Of a DNA stretch of 64,000 bases, positions 45,328 to 53,765 are shown piece after piece. The notes under the pieces were generated by a model that was not told where the DNA came from, did not search any database, and saw only the letters and a program-made list of their open reading frames with translations. A program made the translations under genes and the position numbers. Source of the stretch: Allosphingosinicella vermicomposti (GTDB taxonomy: Bacteria > Pseudomonadota > Alphaproteobacteria > Sphingomonadales > Sphingomonadaceae); assembly GCF_003012815.1 (NCBI RefSeq), contig NZ_PXYJ01000001.1, positions 62,001 through 126,000 of the forward strand. Reading direction: 5' to 3'. The stretch's first letter is position 1, and every line of letters starts with the position of its first letter.

Positions 45328-45963
45328 TCAGGGCGCGACTTTATCCGGATGTGCCGCCGCGAAGGCGGGGAGCTGGCTCGCTTCCGCATCGACGCGCACC
45401 AAAGTCAGATAATCATCCAGCGGCAGGTTGAAGCGGCGGGCGTTGAACATTTGCGGGACGAGGCAGATGTCGGCTAGGGTCGGCATATCGCCGAAGAGGA
45501 AGCGGCCCGCGCGGGCTTTTGCCATTTGCTCGAGCGCAGCGAAGCCTTCCTTGATCCAGTGGCGGTACCAATCGTCGCGCACCTCCTGCGGTTGCTCCAA
45601 GGGCCCGGCGAGATATTTCAGGATGCGCAGATTGTTCACCGGGTGGATGTCGCAGGCGATGAGAAGGGCGAGCGAGAAGACGTGCGCGCGGTCCGCCGGA
45701 TCGACGGGCACCAGCTTCGGCTCGGGGAAACGGGCGTCGAGATAGTCGATGATCGCCAGGCTCTGCGCGATGCGGTGGCCGTCGATATCGAGCAGCGGCA
45801 CGAAGCCCTGCGGATTGCGGGCGAGATGTTCAGGGCTTTTCTGTTCGCCGTCGATCAGGCTGACCGGAACGCTGTCATAAGCGACGCCCTTCATATTGAG
45901 CGCGATGCGAACGCGGTAGCTGGCCGACGAGCGGAAATAATCGAAGAGGACGGGCTTGGTCAT
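45328..45963 (-). CDS. maiA: Maleylacetoacetate isomerase (zeta-class GST)
   Basis: A 211-residue zeta-class GST. The catalytic motif SSASYRVRIALNMKG is diagnostic, followed by NPQGFVPLLDIDGHRIAQSL and the C-terminal WIKEGFAALEQM with DICLVPQMFNA. It isomerises maleylacetoacetate to fumarylacetoacetate in tyrosine/homogentisate breakdown, or maleylpyruvate in gentisate breakdown. No other pathway gene is adjacent, so the exact pathway is open. Confidence 0.88.
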   Translation of the reverse strand: MTKPVLFDYFRSSASYRVRIALNMKGVAYDSVPVSLIDGEQKSPEHLARNPQGFVPLLDIDGHRIAQSLAIIDYLDARFPEPKLVPVDPADRAHVFSLALLIACDIHPVNNLRILKYLAGPLEQPQEVRDDWYRHWIKEGFAALEQMAKARAGRFLFGDMPTLADICLVPQMFNARRFNLPLDDYLTLVRVDAEASQLPAFAAAHPDKVAP

Positions 45964-46154
45964 GGAGAGAGGCTAGTCCGCTGTCCCGTTTCAGGCCAGC
46001 AAAATGCTTGCGCGGGACGTAAGCGCGGGACAATCTGCCGATCGCGCCAAAAGGGAGAAAAGCGGGGTGAAACCCGGGGAGAGAGCAGGCCGTTGATTGA
46101 AAAGACCCGCATGAGAGGCAGAGCTTTTTCGATGACGATTGCGAGCTGGGCGCG

Positions 46155-47729
46155 ATGATTTCGCCCCCAATTCCCGAGCATGAGGCTGAGCGGCTGGAGG
46201 CGGTGGAGCGCTACGGCCTCGCCACCGACGGGCGGGAGCCGCCCTTCGATCATCTGACGCAGCTTGCCGCCCATTTGTTCGGCGTGCCGATCGGGCTGGT
46301 GTCGATCGTGACGGCCGACCGGCAGAGCTTTCGCGGCGGCTGCGGGCTCGACATTGCGGGGACGCCGCGCGAAGTGGCCTTTTGCGCCTATGCGATCACC
46401 CGGGACGACGTGTTCGTGGTGGAAGATGCGGAGGCCGATCCGCGCTTTTGCGGCAATCCGCTGGTGACCGGCGCGCCGCATGTGCGCTTTTATGCGGGCG
46501 CGCCGCTCATCGTGAAGGGTGGGCATGCGGTGGGAACCTTGTGCCTGATCGACAACAAGGCGCGCAGCTTTTCGCAGGAAGAGAGGCGGCGGCTGGCGGA
46601 TCTGGCGCGCACGGTTTCGGACATTATCGAGCTGCGCGTGGCGAGCTTTGTGGCGGCGGAGCGGCAGGCGGCGCTGGAGGAGAAGACGGAGCTTTTGAAC
46701 CTCACGGTAGAGAATGTGCGGCAGGGCGTGGCCTTGTTCGATTCCGACCTGCGGCTGAACCTTTGCAACGACGCCTTTGTCGAATTGTTCGATTATCCCC
46801 CGGGTTTCGTGAAGCCGGGGGATTATGCCTTTGAACTGATGAAATATGTCGCCGAACGCGGCGATCTTGGCGATGGCGATCCGGATGCGATCGTGCAGGG
46901 CTTCGTCCAATCGATCCTGTCGACCGATAGCCGCAAGCTGGAGATCGTGCGGGTGAACGGGCGCCATCTCGACATCTGCCGCAACACGATCCGGGGCGGG
47001 CGCTTCATCATGACTGTGTCGGACGTGACCGAAGAGCGACAGCTGGCGCAGATGAAGGACGATTTCGTCGCGACGGTGAGCCACGAGTTGCGCACACCGC
47101 TGACCGCGATCGGCGGCTCGATCGGGCTGCTTGCGGGGGGCGCGGGGGGCGAATTGCCGCCCAAGGCCAAGCACCTCGCCGATCTTGCCAAGAAGAATAG
47201 CGAGCGGCTGGTGACTTTGGTGAACGACCTGCTCGATATCGAGAAATTGGAATCCGGGCGCGCGGAGTTCCAGTTTGAGACGGTGGAACTCCACGCGCTG
47301 CTGCGCGCGGTGTGCGAGCAGAATACGCCTTATGCCGATCATTTTCATGTGACGCTGACACTGGATGCCGAGGACGGTCTTTGCGTGCAGGCGGACCCGG
47401 GGCGGCTGACCCAGGCGATGACCAACCTCATATCCAATGCGGTCAAATTTTCGCCAGCCGGGGGCGAGGTGCGGATCTGCCTTGAGCGGAAGGACGATCA
47501 GGCGCGGATCAGCGTGGCGGACCAGGGGCCGGGTGTTCCGGACAGCTTCCGCCCGCGGCTCTTCAAGCGTTTCGCGCAAGCCGACAGTTCTTCCCAGCGG
47601 GGTCAGCCCGGCACCGGCCTTGGCCTTGCCATCACCAAGAATCTGATCGAGCAGCAGGGCGGCACGGTCCACCTCGACACCGGCCCGACGCGCGGGGCCA
47701 CCTTTCACGTTGACCTGCCTTTGATATAA
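46155..47729 (+). CDS. GAF-PAS sensor histidine kinase, soluble
   Basis: A 524-residue kinase without membrane helices. GAF domain about 25-165 (REVAFCAYAITRDDVFVVED; HAVGTLCLID), a short coiled linker, PAS domain about 185-295 (VRQGVALFDSDLRLNLCNDA), HisKA with H310 in VATVSHELRTPL, and HATPase with NLISNAVKFSPAGG, VADQGPGVP and GTGLGLAITK. The C-terminus has no receiver. No response regulator is adjacent. It likely senses a cytoplasmic signal or ligand. Confidence 0.9.
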   Translation: MISPPIPEHEAERLEAVERYGLATDGREPPFDHLTQLAAHLFGVPIGLVSIVTADRQSFRGGCGLDIAGTPREVAFCAYAITRDDVFVVEDAEADPRFCGNPLVTGAPHVRFYAGAPLIVKGGHAVGTLCLIDNKARSFSQEERRRLADLARTVSDIIELRVASFVAAERQAALEEKTELLNLTVENVRQGVALFDSDLRLNLCNDAFVELFDYPPGFVKPGDYAFELMKYVAERGDLGDGDPDAIVQGFVQSILSTDSRKLEIVRVNGRHLDICRNTIRGGRFIMTVSDVTEERQLAQMKDDFVATVSHELRTPLTAIGGSIGLLAGGAGGELPPKAKHLADLAKKNSERLVTLVNDLLDIEKLESGRAEFQFETVELHALLRAVCEQNTPYADHFHVTLTLDAEDGLCVQADPGRLTQAMTNLISNAVKFSPAGGEVRICLERKDDQARISVADQGPGVPDSFRPRLFKRFAQADSSSQRGQPGTGLGLAITKNLIEQQGGTVHLDTGPTRGATFHVDLPLI

Positions 47730-47751
47730 GAACGGCAAAAGGAGAGGCGAT

Positions 47752-48567
47752 ATGGGACGCGTGGATGCGATCAACCGGGGCATGGCGGATGCGCATGCCC
47801 TATCGTCGGTGGAAATCCCCTCGCTCGAAGGCAAGGTGAGCGAAGAGGAATGGAAGGTCCGCGTCGACCTTGCCGCCGCTTACCGTCTGGTGGCTTATTA
47901 TGGCTGGGACGATTTGATCTTCACGCATTTGTCCGCCCGCGTACCGGGGCCCGAGCATCATTTCCTGCTCAATCCCTATAATCTGATGTTCGAAGAGGTG
48001 ACGGCGTCGTCGCTCGTCAAGGTCGACATGAACGGGCTGTCCGTGGAGCCATCCCCCTTCATCACCAATCCGGCGGGCTTCACCATCCACAGCGCGATCC
48101 ATATGGCGCGCGAGGATGCCAAGGCCGTCATGCATCTCCACACGCCGCAAGGCCAAGCCGTGTCCGCCCATGCGGAAGGGCTGCTGCCCTTGACCCAAAC
48201 CGCGATGCTGATCCGCGAGGACGTTGCCTTTCACGAATATGAAGGCGTCGCGGTTGACCTCGACGAGCGCGAGCGGCTGGTCGCGGACCTCGGGCCCAAG
48301 GGCGCGATGCTGCTGCGCAACCACGGCACCCTCGCGGTCGGCGAGACGGTGGGCGAATGTTTCCTCAAACTCTATTTCCTGGAACGCGCCTGCGAAGCGC
48401 AAATCATGGCGCTGTCGGCGGGCGAGAATATCAACAATCCCCCGCAAGGATCGCCCGAAGTGACGGCGCAGCAAGGTATGATGGGATTGAAGGTGGCGGC
48501 AGGCCTGCTTGCCTGGCCCGCCTTACTCAGGAAGGCGTACCGGCTGGATCCGGGCTTTGCGACGTAA
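47752..48567 (+). CDS. Class II aldolase/adducin family protein
   Basis: A 271-residue protein with the class II aldolase fold. Zinc-ligand histidines occur in AVMHLHTPQGQA and LLRNHGTLAVG; an early acidic residue is in YYGWDDLIFTHLSAR. The family includes fuculose-phosphate aldolase relatives and many decarboxylase-like members of unknown substrate. It starts 22 nt after the kinase and may share its transcript. Confidence 0.85.
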   Translation: MGRVDAINRGMADAHALSSVEIPSLEGKVSEEEWKVRVDLAAAYRLVAYYGWDDLIFTHLSARVPGPEHHFLLNPYNLMFEEVTASSLVKVDMNGLSVEPSPFITNPAGFTIHSAIHMAREDAKAVMHLHTPQGQAVSAHAEGLLPLTQTAMLIREDVAFHEYEGVAVDLDERERLVADLGPKGAMLLRNHGTLAVGETVGECFLKLYFLERACEAQIMALSAGENINNPPQGSPEVTAQQGMMGLKVAAGLLAWPALLRKAYRLDPGFAT

Positions 48568-48636
48568 AAGGGGTGTCGCTAAGGTAGAAGGCGGACTATT
48601 TCCAACAGATCGTAAAGCTGTCAACTATCGGCATGT

Positions 48637-49364
48637 ATGAAGCAGAGCCTAACAGCCGCAATAAGCTTGCGCCGGGCAAATTTAAGCCTTGTTTGTGCAG
48701 AAATGCCTAAAGGCTGTTGGCGCATCATCTTTGCGGCTGTCGGATGGCTAACCCTGTCCGCTCAACAGCCAAAGTCAGCTGCTCAAAGTCAGCAAGACCA
48801 ATCCGCTGCTGCACTTAATACGAGCACGACGCGGATTGTCGATGCCATTAATAACATAGTCCCTGAGGATGATAAGGGCTGCGAGGATCGTGAGGATAAG
48901 CGAAGCAGCGATCTTTGTGCCCAGTGGAAGGCGGCCGATGCGGCCCATGACGCAGCTAATTATACTTGGTTAGCTGTCGGCCTCAGCTTTCTCGGAACGG
49001 TGTTCGTCGCCCTCACCTTCTGGGATCAGCGCCAAGTATCCAGAGCTCAGCTACGGGCCTACGTTTCTATTCAGGCAGGGAAACTTGAGCAGTGGTCGCA
49101 GGAAGACGGCTCTAGGATAGTAGAGTTCAATTTTACCATGAAGAACGCAGGAACTACTCCGGCGTACAAAGCTATTCACATGGGAAATGTCTATATTTTT
49201 ACCCCTGAAGCGGCCAGAGAATACTTCAACAAACCGGCTGAATCGCGCATTCGCGTCGGCGAGCCTCATTCGGCCGTGATCCACAACGGCCAAGAACAGC
49301 CTGGCTGTGTGCGTAGCTACGATCCAATCCCAAAGACCATGTTCGATCAGATCGCAAAGGGCAG
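48637..49364 (+). pseudogene. Membrane protein gene, 5' part, split by the IS1595-type element
   Basis: 240 codons before the target duplication encode a protein with an N-terminal hydrophobic segment (CWRIIFAAVGWLTLSAQQ), a Gln/Asp-rich loop, one clear transmembrane helix (NYTWLAVGLSFLGTVFVALT) and a soluble C-terminal part with VEFNFTMKNAGTTPAYKAIH. In the interrupted state the frame runs into the transposon end and stops at 49380. The remainder is at 52403-52603 in the same frame. Lower GC than its neighbours suggests the gene itself was acquired. Family not recognised. Confidence 0.8.
49357..49364 (+). repeat. Target-site duplication, left copy
   Basis: AAGGGCAG immediately before the left terminal repeat; identical to 52403-52410. 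Eight bp is the size expected for IS1595-family insertion. Confidence 0.9.
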
Positions 49365-49388
49365 GGGTCCTATATACTAATATGACCC
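49365..49388 (+). repeat. Left terminal inverted repeat
   Basis: Begins GGGTCCTATATAC and ends TGACCC. Differs from the inverted right end at two of 24 positions. Confidence 0.92.
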
Positions 49389-49402
49389 ATTGACGTGGGT
49401 CA
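49383..49402. promoter_or_regulatory. Subterminal palindrome before the transposase
   Basis: TGACCCATTGACGTGGGTCA: 7-bp arms around 6 nt, overlapping the inner edge of the left repeat and 37 nt before the transposase start. Could bind transposase or a regulator. Confidence 0.45.
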
Positions 49403-49439
49403 CGATAACACCTAAAACGATTTCACAAACGGTGGAGTC

Positions 49440-50360
49440 GTGGCGGTGATCCAGCAGTTCGATACTCTCTTTCAGATGATGCAGGCTTTCCCGGACGAGC
49501 AGTCCGCGATTGACCATTTCACCGCCATTCGCTGGAAGAACGGCCCCTTCTGTCCGCAGTGCGGATCCACGAAAGTTTATCACTTCTCCGACAAGCGCAC
49601 CCACAAGTGCGGCGACTGCCGCAAGCGCTTCTCCATCAAAGTCGGCACGATATTCGAGGACAGCAAAATCGAGCTTCGCAAGTGGCTTCTCGCCATTTGG
49701 CTTATCACTTCACACAAGAAGGGCATCGCCTCCACTCAGCTCGCCAAGGATATCGGCGTCACTCAGAAGACGGCGTGGTTCATGACCCACCGCCTTCGTC
49801 ATGCGATCGCCACTAAGTCGTTCAACCGCCCCCTGTCAGGCGAAATTGAGAGCGACGAAACCTTCATCGGCGGCAAAGAGAAGAACAAGCACGCTTGGCA
49901 GCGCACGGGCGGCAAGCAGGGCGGATCCGGTAAGGTTGCCGTCCTTGGTATGCTAGAGCGTGGCGGCGAACTCCGCACAGAGATCACCCCGAATCTTCGC
50001 GCCGCCACCGTACAAGACCGTATCCGCGACAACGTTGAGCCCGGATCCGCGATCATGACGGACGAGCATGGCGCGTTCCTTGGCCTGCAAGGCGACTACA
50101 ACCACCACCGCGTCAATCACTCAGCCGGTGAGTACGTTCGCCACTTCTGCCTCCACACGAACGGCATTGAGAGCGTCTGGGCACTGTTCAAGCGCCAGAT
50201 CGTCGGCACTCACCACTTCCTCTCCCCCAAGCACCTCAGCCGCTACCTTGGCGAAATGACGTGGCGCTTCAACCTTCGCGAAATGGGCGAAGGTAGCAGG
50301 GTCAACGCACTCCTCGCTCAGACCACCGGACGCCTCACCTACCAGGATCTCATCGCATGA
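49440..50360 (+). CDS. IS1595-family transposase (ISXO2-like)
   Basis: A 306-residue transposase. The N-terminal zinc ribbon CPQCGSTKVYHF with HKCGDCRKRFS, the helix-turn-helix IASTQLAKDIGVTQKTAWFM, then the DDE core: first Asp in GEIESDETFIGGKEK, second in AIMTDEHGAF, and the HTNGIESVWALFKRQIVGT end where family members have N/E. Start is GTG 49440 with GGAG close upstream. The stop overlaps the next start by 4 nt. Confidence 0.93.
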   Translation: MAVIQQFDTLFQMMQAFPDEQSAIDHFTAIRWKNGPFCPQCGSTKVYHFSDKRTHKCGDCRKRFSIKVGTIFEDSKIELRKWLLAIWLITSHKKGIASTQLAKDIGVTQKTAWFMTHRLRHAIATKSFNRPLSGEIESDETFIGGKEKNKHAWQRTGGKQGGSGKVAVLGMLERGGELRTEITPNLRAATVQDRIRDNVEPGSAIMTDEHGAFLGLQGDYNHHRVNHSAGEYVRHFCLHTNGIESVWALFKRQIVGTHHFLSPKHLSRYLGEMTWRFNLREMGEGSRVNALLAQTTGRLTYQDLIA

Positions 50361-51394
50361 CCGCCAAGAAAGCACCCCGCAAGAAGCCCGCAGAGAAGAA
50401 GGACCGCCCGCTGTCCCTCGACATACCTTTTGATGAGGCGATGGAACGCTTCATCGGCACGGATCCGAAGGAGATCAATATGGACGATGACACTCCTACG
50501 GGGGGTGAAATCGAACTGCCGAAGGCAAGCCACCAAGGGCAGATGACAGTCGGGGATCTGAACCTCGATTGCTACGTCCTGGAAGATGGCCGCCGCGTCT
50601 TCCACAAGCGCGGTATGGCCCGCGCCCTTGGTCTTAAGTCCGAAGGCGGGAACGCCTTCATGCGCTCCATGACGCGGAAAGGCATCGGATCCGAACTAGG
50701 CGATACGCTGATCGAAAGGATCGCAAATCCGGTCAATTTCAAACCTCTGACACAGGATCTGGCGCACGGCTATGAGGCCGATGTTCTGGTCGATGTCTGC
50801 AAGGCGATCATCAAGGCGAAGGAGGCGGGCAAGCTCTCTAAAACCCAAGAAAACCTAGCCGTTCAGGCGCGGATCCTACTCAACGCCTTCGCCAAAGTGG
50901 GTGTCACCGCCCTCATCGATGAGGCTACAGGTTTCCAACAGGTCCGTGACCCCAAAGCGCTCCGGATCCTCGTCCAGCAATACATTGAGGCCGAGAAGCA
51001 GGAGTGGATGAAGCAGTTTCCGGACTCCTATTATGACGAACTAAACCGGATCTACGGGAGCAAGCGACTCACCCAAACCTCAGCAGGCACCGTCATTCAA
51101 AACCGGCCTCAGCACTTCGCCATGTTCACCCGCAATTACGTCTATCAACCGCTGGAAAACGGCGCGGTGCTGGAAGAGCTGGACCGCATCAATCCCAAGA
51201 TTGACAAGCGGGGCACTCGCAAGGCGCGCTTCCACCAGCATCTTACGCACGGCTACGGCATCGAGAAGTTAAAGCGGCAGGTTCAGGAGGTTCAAACGCT
51301 TATGGCGGTGTCGGACACCATCAACCAGTTCAAGAAGCTGTTCCAGAAGCGCTTCCCGCAGAAGGGGGATCAGTTGGATCTACTCAACGACTGA
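50357..51394 (+). CDS. P63C domain protein, transposon passenger
   Basis: A 345-residue soluble protein. A Lys-rich N-terminus, a DNA-binding-like region (RVFHKRGMARALGLKSEGGN; YEADVLVDVCKAIIKAKEAG) and a C-terminal P63C domain (MKQFPDSYYDELNRIYGSKR; NGAVLEELDRINPK; RKARFHQHLTHGYGIEKLKR). P63C proteins occur in phages and mobile elements, role unknown. Its ATG overlaps the transposase stop (ATGA), so the two are made together; a part in transposition control is inferred. Confidence 0.85.
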   Translation: MTAKKAPRKKPAEKKDRPLSLDIPFDEAMERFIGTDPKEINMDDDTPTGGEIELPKASHQGQMTVGDLNLDCYVLEDGRRVFHKRGMARALGLKSEGGNAFMRSMTRKGIGSELGDTLIERIANPVNFKPLTQDLAHGYEADVLVDVCKAIIKAKEAGKLSKTQENLAVQARILLNAFAKVGVTALIDEATGFQQVRDPKALRILVQQYIEAEKQEWMKQFPDSYYDELNRIYGSKRLTQTSAGTVIQNRPQHFAMFTRNYVYQPLENGAVLEELDRINPKIDKRGTRKARFHQHLTHGYGIEKLKRQVQEVQTLMAVSDTINQFKKLFQKRFPQKGDQLDLLND

Positions 51395-51399
51395 TCCAG

Positions 51400-51825
51400 T
51401 TACTTCCTTGCTCCGCCCGCAGGAAGTCCGAATAATCCCGTCACCACCGCCCCAATGAGCCCAATTACAGAGATAGCGGTGCTCCCAGCGATGATGCCGA
51501 GGATTGTGTCAGAGAGTTCAAAGCGCGTGTGGGATTTCCACCCGCACAAAGCGAGTATTAGGGCCACCACCACGCAGTATCCCGCGACGAACCAGAAGAC
51601 CTTGTTGGAAAATGGCGCTAACAAGTCCGCCCTCGCAGTTTCGACAGAGCGCTGACCCTTAAGTTTATCATTTTCGGCAGTAAGCTCTTCCAGCTTTAGG
51701 GCTAGGTCGCCTATTATGTTCTGATAAATCTGCTCATCCGGCGCTTGAGCGCCAACCAGATCACCGGGCTCGATTGGAGCCCCGGCAATGATCGACGTAT
51801 CAGGCTGCGCTGGCGGCGTCGGCAA
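51400..51825 (-). CDS. Two-helix membrane protein, candidate toxin of a Panacea module
   Basis: About 141 residues if translation starts at TTG 51825; the frame is open to 51918 but that part overlaps the Panacea gene. An Ile/Pro-rich start (PDTSIIAGAPIEPGDL), a coiled-coil (DLALKLEELTAENDKLKGQR), then two helices (VFWFVAGYCVVVALILALCG and IIAGSTAISVIGLIGAVVTG). It directly follows and overlaps the Panacea gene. Small membrane proteins are a known partner class of Panacea antitoxins, so toxicity is inferred from context only. Confidence 0.6.
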   Translation of the reverse strand: MPTPPAQPDTSIIAGAPIEPGDLVGAQAPDEQIYQNIIGDLALKLEELTAENDKLKGQRSVETARADLLAPFSNKVFWFVAGYCVVVALILALCGWKSHTRFELSDTILGIIAGSTAISVIGLIGAVVTGLFGLPAGGARK

Positions 51826-52327
51826 GACGAACTCGGGCTTTAGCGGCCAATTCGGTATAGTGTTGCTTGATCCGCTCGTTATCAATTGCCTCGCTACGGC
51901 CAGACTTGAATGTGTCAAACCACGGCGTGTTACGCTGATGCGTTAGAGCTGAAAGTCTGGCCCCACTAAGCTTGCCGTATCTCATCCAAACCGCATCGAT
52001 CAGCTGTCGCTCGTAGTCCGTCAACTCGGCTTCATAGGGCGCTTTAGGGTCCTTCGATCTACTAAAAAACCGCGCTGCCTCATCATCATCAGGCGTAATC
52101 AGCCGCTCGATGGGGTCCTTCCCAAAGTACTTGGTATGGTCATAAAGGTCGCGATAAACCGGGCCATAGTTCCACGCCTCCACATCCTCGGCGACGAGCG
52201 GCGCATCACGCAATGCCAAGGCCCACCCGTGGGCAAAATAAACAAGCTTCTGAAGCTGCATCTGGGTTAGCCCGCCAGATCCGGCTCGCTTCAAAAACTC
52301 ATTCGCTATGGCAACTGCGCGATGCAT
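51800..52327 (-). CDS. Panacea (DUF4065, SocA-like) domain protein, candidate antitoxin
   Basis: A 175-residue protein with the DUF4065/Panacea pattern: VAIANEFLKRAGSGGLTQMQ, LQKLVYFAHGWALALRDAPL, EAWNYGPVYRDLYDHTKYFG, and a C-terminal LSALTHQRNTPWFDTF. Panacea domains act as antitoxins to many unrelated toxins, and SocA is a ClpXP adaptor that removes the toxin SocB. ATG 52327 lies 52 nt inside the right transposon end. First gene of the cargo operon. Confidence 0.87.
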   Translation of the reverse strand: MHRAVAIANEFLKRAGSGGLTQMQLQKLVYFAHGWALALRDAPLVAEDVEAWNYGPVYRDLYDHTKYFGKDPIERLITPDDDEAARFFSRSKDPKAPYEAELTDYERQLIDAVWMRYGKLSGARLSALTHQRNTPWFDTFKSGRSEAIDNERIKQHYTELAAKARVRLADAASAA

Positions 52328-52378
52328 GACTGGCCTCCATCACGAACATATAGGGAATCCGACCCCCCGCGTCCAGCC

Positions 52379-52402
52379 GGGTCACATTCGTATATAGGAC
52401 CC
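52379..52402 (-). repeat. Right terminal inverted repeat
   Basis: Reads GGGTCA at the inner side and ends ATATAGGACCC, the inverted form of the left end. Confidence 0.92.
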
Positions 52403-52410
52403 AAGGGCAG
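52403..52410 (+). repeat. Target-site duplication, right copy
   Basis: AAGGGCAG, identical to 49357-49364. Confidence 0.9.
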
Positions 52411-52603
52411 CGCCAGCCTCTATGCCTTTGGGGCAGTCGAATATCGGGACACGTTCAAGAAGAAACGCATGACCAGATTTTGTTACGAGATGACACCAGA
52501 AGCTTTCCGGGCTGGTGATCCGCTGGCTAGATTGAACCCAGGGAAAGAGCAAAGCATCGAATGGCTATGGCTCCTTTCCATAATGATGCCACCTAGTTTG
52601 TAG
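52403..52603 (+). pseudogene. Membrane protein gene, 3' part, split by the IS1595-type element
   Basis: 66 codons that continue the frame of 48637-49364: KGSASLYAFGAVEYRDTFKK, then RMTRFCYEMTPEAFRAGD, ending at TAG 52603. With one duplication copy removed, codon 241 (AAG) runs straight on, giving a 306-residue ancestral protein. No ribosome site precedes this fragment, so it is probably not translated. The next 203 bp to the MarR gene show no gene. Confidence 0.8.
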
Positions 52604-52806
52604 CGCAATCCGCGTTGCGGTAACCTTGAGCTGATTTTACATTTTTACGTCCACTTTCGCTAGCGAGGCGCGCGCGATTACTTGGCGAGTGTTTCCGGTG
52701 TTGGCTTATCTCGGTCAAACGCAAAACCGCGGGGAGGCGAGAGCTCAGCACTTCGAGTCTGGCCAATTGGTCGTGAGACAGGTTGGCAATTCGACGAAAT
52801 GTGCGC

Positions 52807-53283
52807 TTACGCATCCGGACCTACAGCGAATCCATCAGCATGTTGGGCCCAGCGGCGAAGATTGTTTTTGAACATGTCCGCTTCGCTCAGTAGCAAGACC
52901 GAGAGTTCGCGCTCCAGCTGAAGATGGACGGCATAAGCGTCCTTCAGGAATTGATGGCCGAGCGCGCTGAAGGTCACTTTGACGGCGCGCTTGTCGAGGG
53001 CGTCGCGTTCGCGGCGGACATAGCCGATCCGTTCCAGATCCTGCACCATTTCCGATGCGCTCTGCTTCGTAACACCGGCCCGGGATGCAATGTCGGTGAG
53101 CCGCGTGCCTTCCACATCGATGTGCGGCAGGATCATGGCATGGGCCGCGCTGAGGCGCGCATGACCCGCCGACCTCAGCATCTCTATGGCGCGATCATTA
53201 TAACGCCGGGACGCGTTCATCAGCAGGCGCCCCAGACCGGTGACGCGCAATGCCTGCATATCGGCGATACTGAAATCTGCCAA
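52807..53283 (-). CDS. MarR family transcriptional regulator
   Basis: A 158-residue winged-helix regulator. AAHAMILPHIDVEGTRLTDI, ASRAGVTKQSASEMVQDLER and the wing IGYVRRERDALDKRAVKVTF form the MarR DNA-binding core, framed by dimerisation helices. It is divergent from a cupin gene, which is the likely target. Confidence 0.88.
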   Translation of the reverse strand: MADFSIADMQALRVTGLGRLLMNASRRYNDRAIEMLRSAGHARLSAAHAMILPHIDVEGTRLTDIASRAGVTKQSASEMVQDLERIGYVRRERDALDKRAVKVTFSALGHQFLKDAYAVHLQLERELSVLLLSEADMFKNNLRRWAQHADGFAVGPDA

Positions 53284-53299
53284 AATGTGCCCCTTGACC

Positions 53300-53314
53300 G
53301 TCAGGATGCCTGAC
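53300..53314. promoter_or_regulatory. Candidate MarR operator
   Basis: GTCAGGATGCCTGAC: 6-bp arms around ATG, placed between the divergent MarR and cupin genes, 17 bp from the MarR start. Confidence 0.5.
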
Positions 53315-53393
53315 TATTATTGTACACGCTGGCGGCTGGCAACCCACATTGCCGATTTTGTGCCGCTTTCCCGAATTGTTGGAGAAGCCAATC

Positions 53394-53765
53394 GTGCCTG
53401 TGATCAAAGCGGAAGACGCCGTCCTGTTCGAACTGCCGGGCATCAAATTTTACGGGCTGGCGGCGCCATCTCGCGGATCGACGGAGAATTCGGTCTGGCG
53501 CGTGGAAATCGATCCGGGTGTCGAGGGCGCCCCCCATTCGGTGACGCGAGAGGAAGTGTTCATCGCGACGCAGGGGGCGGCAGTCGCCAGCATCGACGGC
53601 CACCGCTTCGATGTGAAAGCCGGCGACGCATTGATCGTCCCGGCAATGGCAAGCTTTGCGCTTTCCAACCCGCACGAGGCGGCATTCCATGCCGTCGTCA
53701 TCCTGCCGGTCGGTGCCGAGGCCGTCACCGCCGATGCGCGATTCATTCCGCCGTGGGCGAAATGA
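53394..53765 (+). CDS. Small cupin-domain protein
   Basis: A 123-residue single-domain cupin: ENSVWRVEIDPGVEGAPHSV, TREEVFIATQGAAVASIDGH and FDVKAGDALIVPAMASFALS. The usual metal-binding His/Glu set is partly kept (PHSVTREE). GTG 53394 has GGAG upstream; a TTG start at 53349 would overlap the promoter. It is paired with the MarR regulator. The 281 bp after it hold no gene I can support. Confidence 0.75.
   Translation: MPVIKAEDAVLFELPGIKFYGLAAPSRGSTENSVWRVEIDPGVEGAPHSVTREEVFIATQGAAVASIDGHRFDVKAGDALIVPAMASFALSNPHEAAFHAVVILPVGAEAVTADARFIPPWAK

Larger units (their letters stand above)
49365..52402. mobile_element. IS1595-type transposon with P63C and Panacea cargo (3,038 bp)
   Basis: Bounded by 24-bp inverted repeats (22 of 24 identical) and an 8-bp duplication. 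Cargo in order: transposase (49440-50360, +), P63C-domain gene (50357-51394, +), two-helix membrane protein (51400-51825, -) and Panacea/DUF4065 protein (51800-52327, -). The IS1595 family is known to carry passenger genes, but a Panacea pair is unusual. Intact ends, a perfect duplication and an uninterrupted transposase suggest recent insertion. Confidence 0.9.

Noticed and set aside
48637-52603. Prophage interpretation of the low-GC region
   Set aside because: No integrase, capsid or tail genes; the ends, target duplication and transposase fit a single IS1595-type insertion.
52593-52814. 73-codon frame on the minus strand between the split gene and MarR
   Set aside because: No ribosome site, no motif, and Arg/Ser-rich composition as in other shadow frames.
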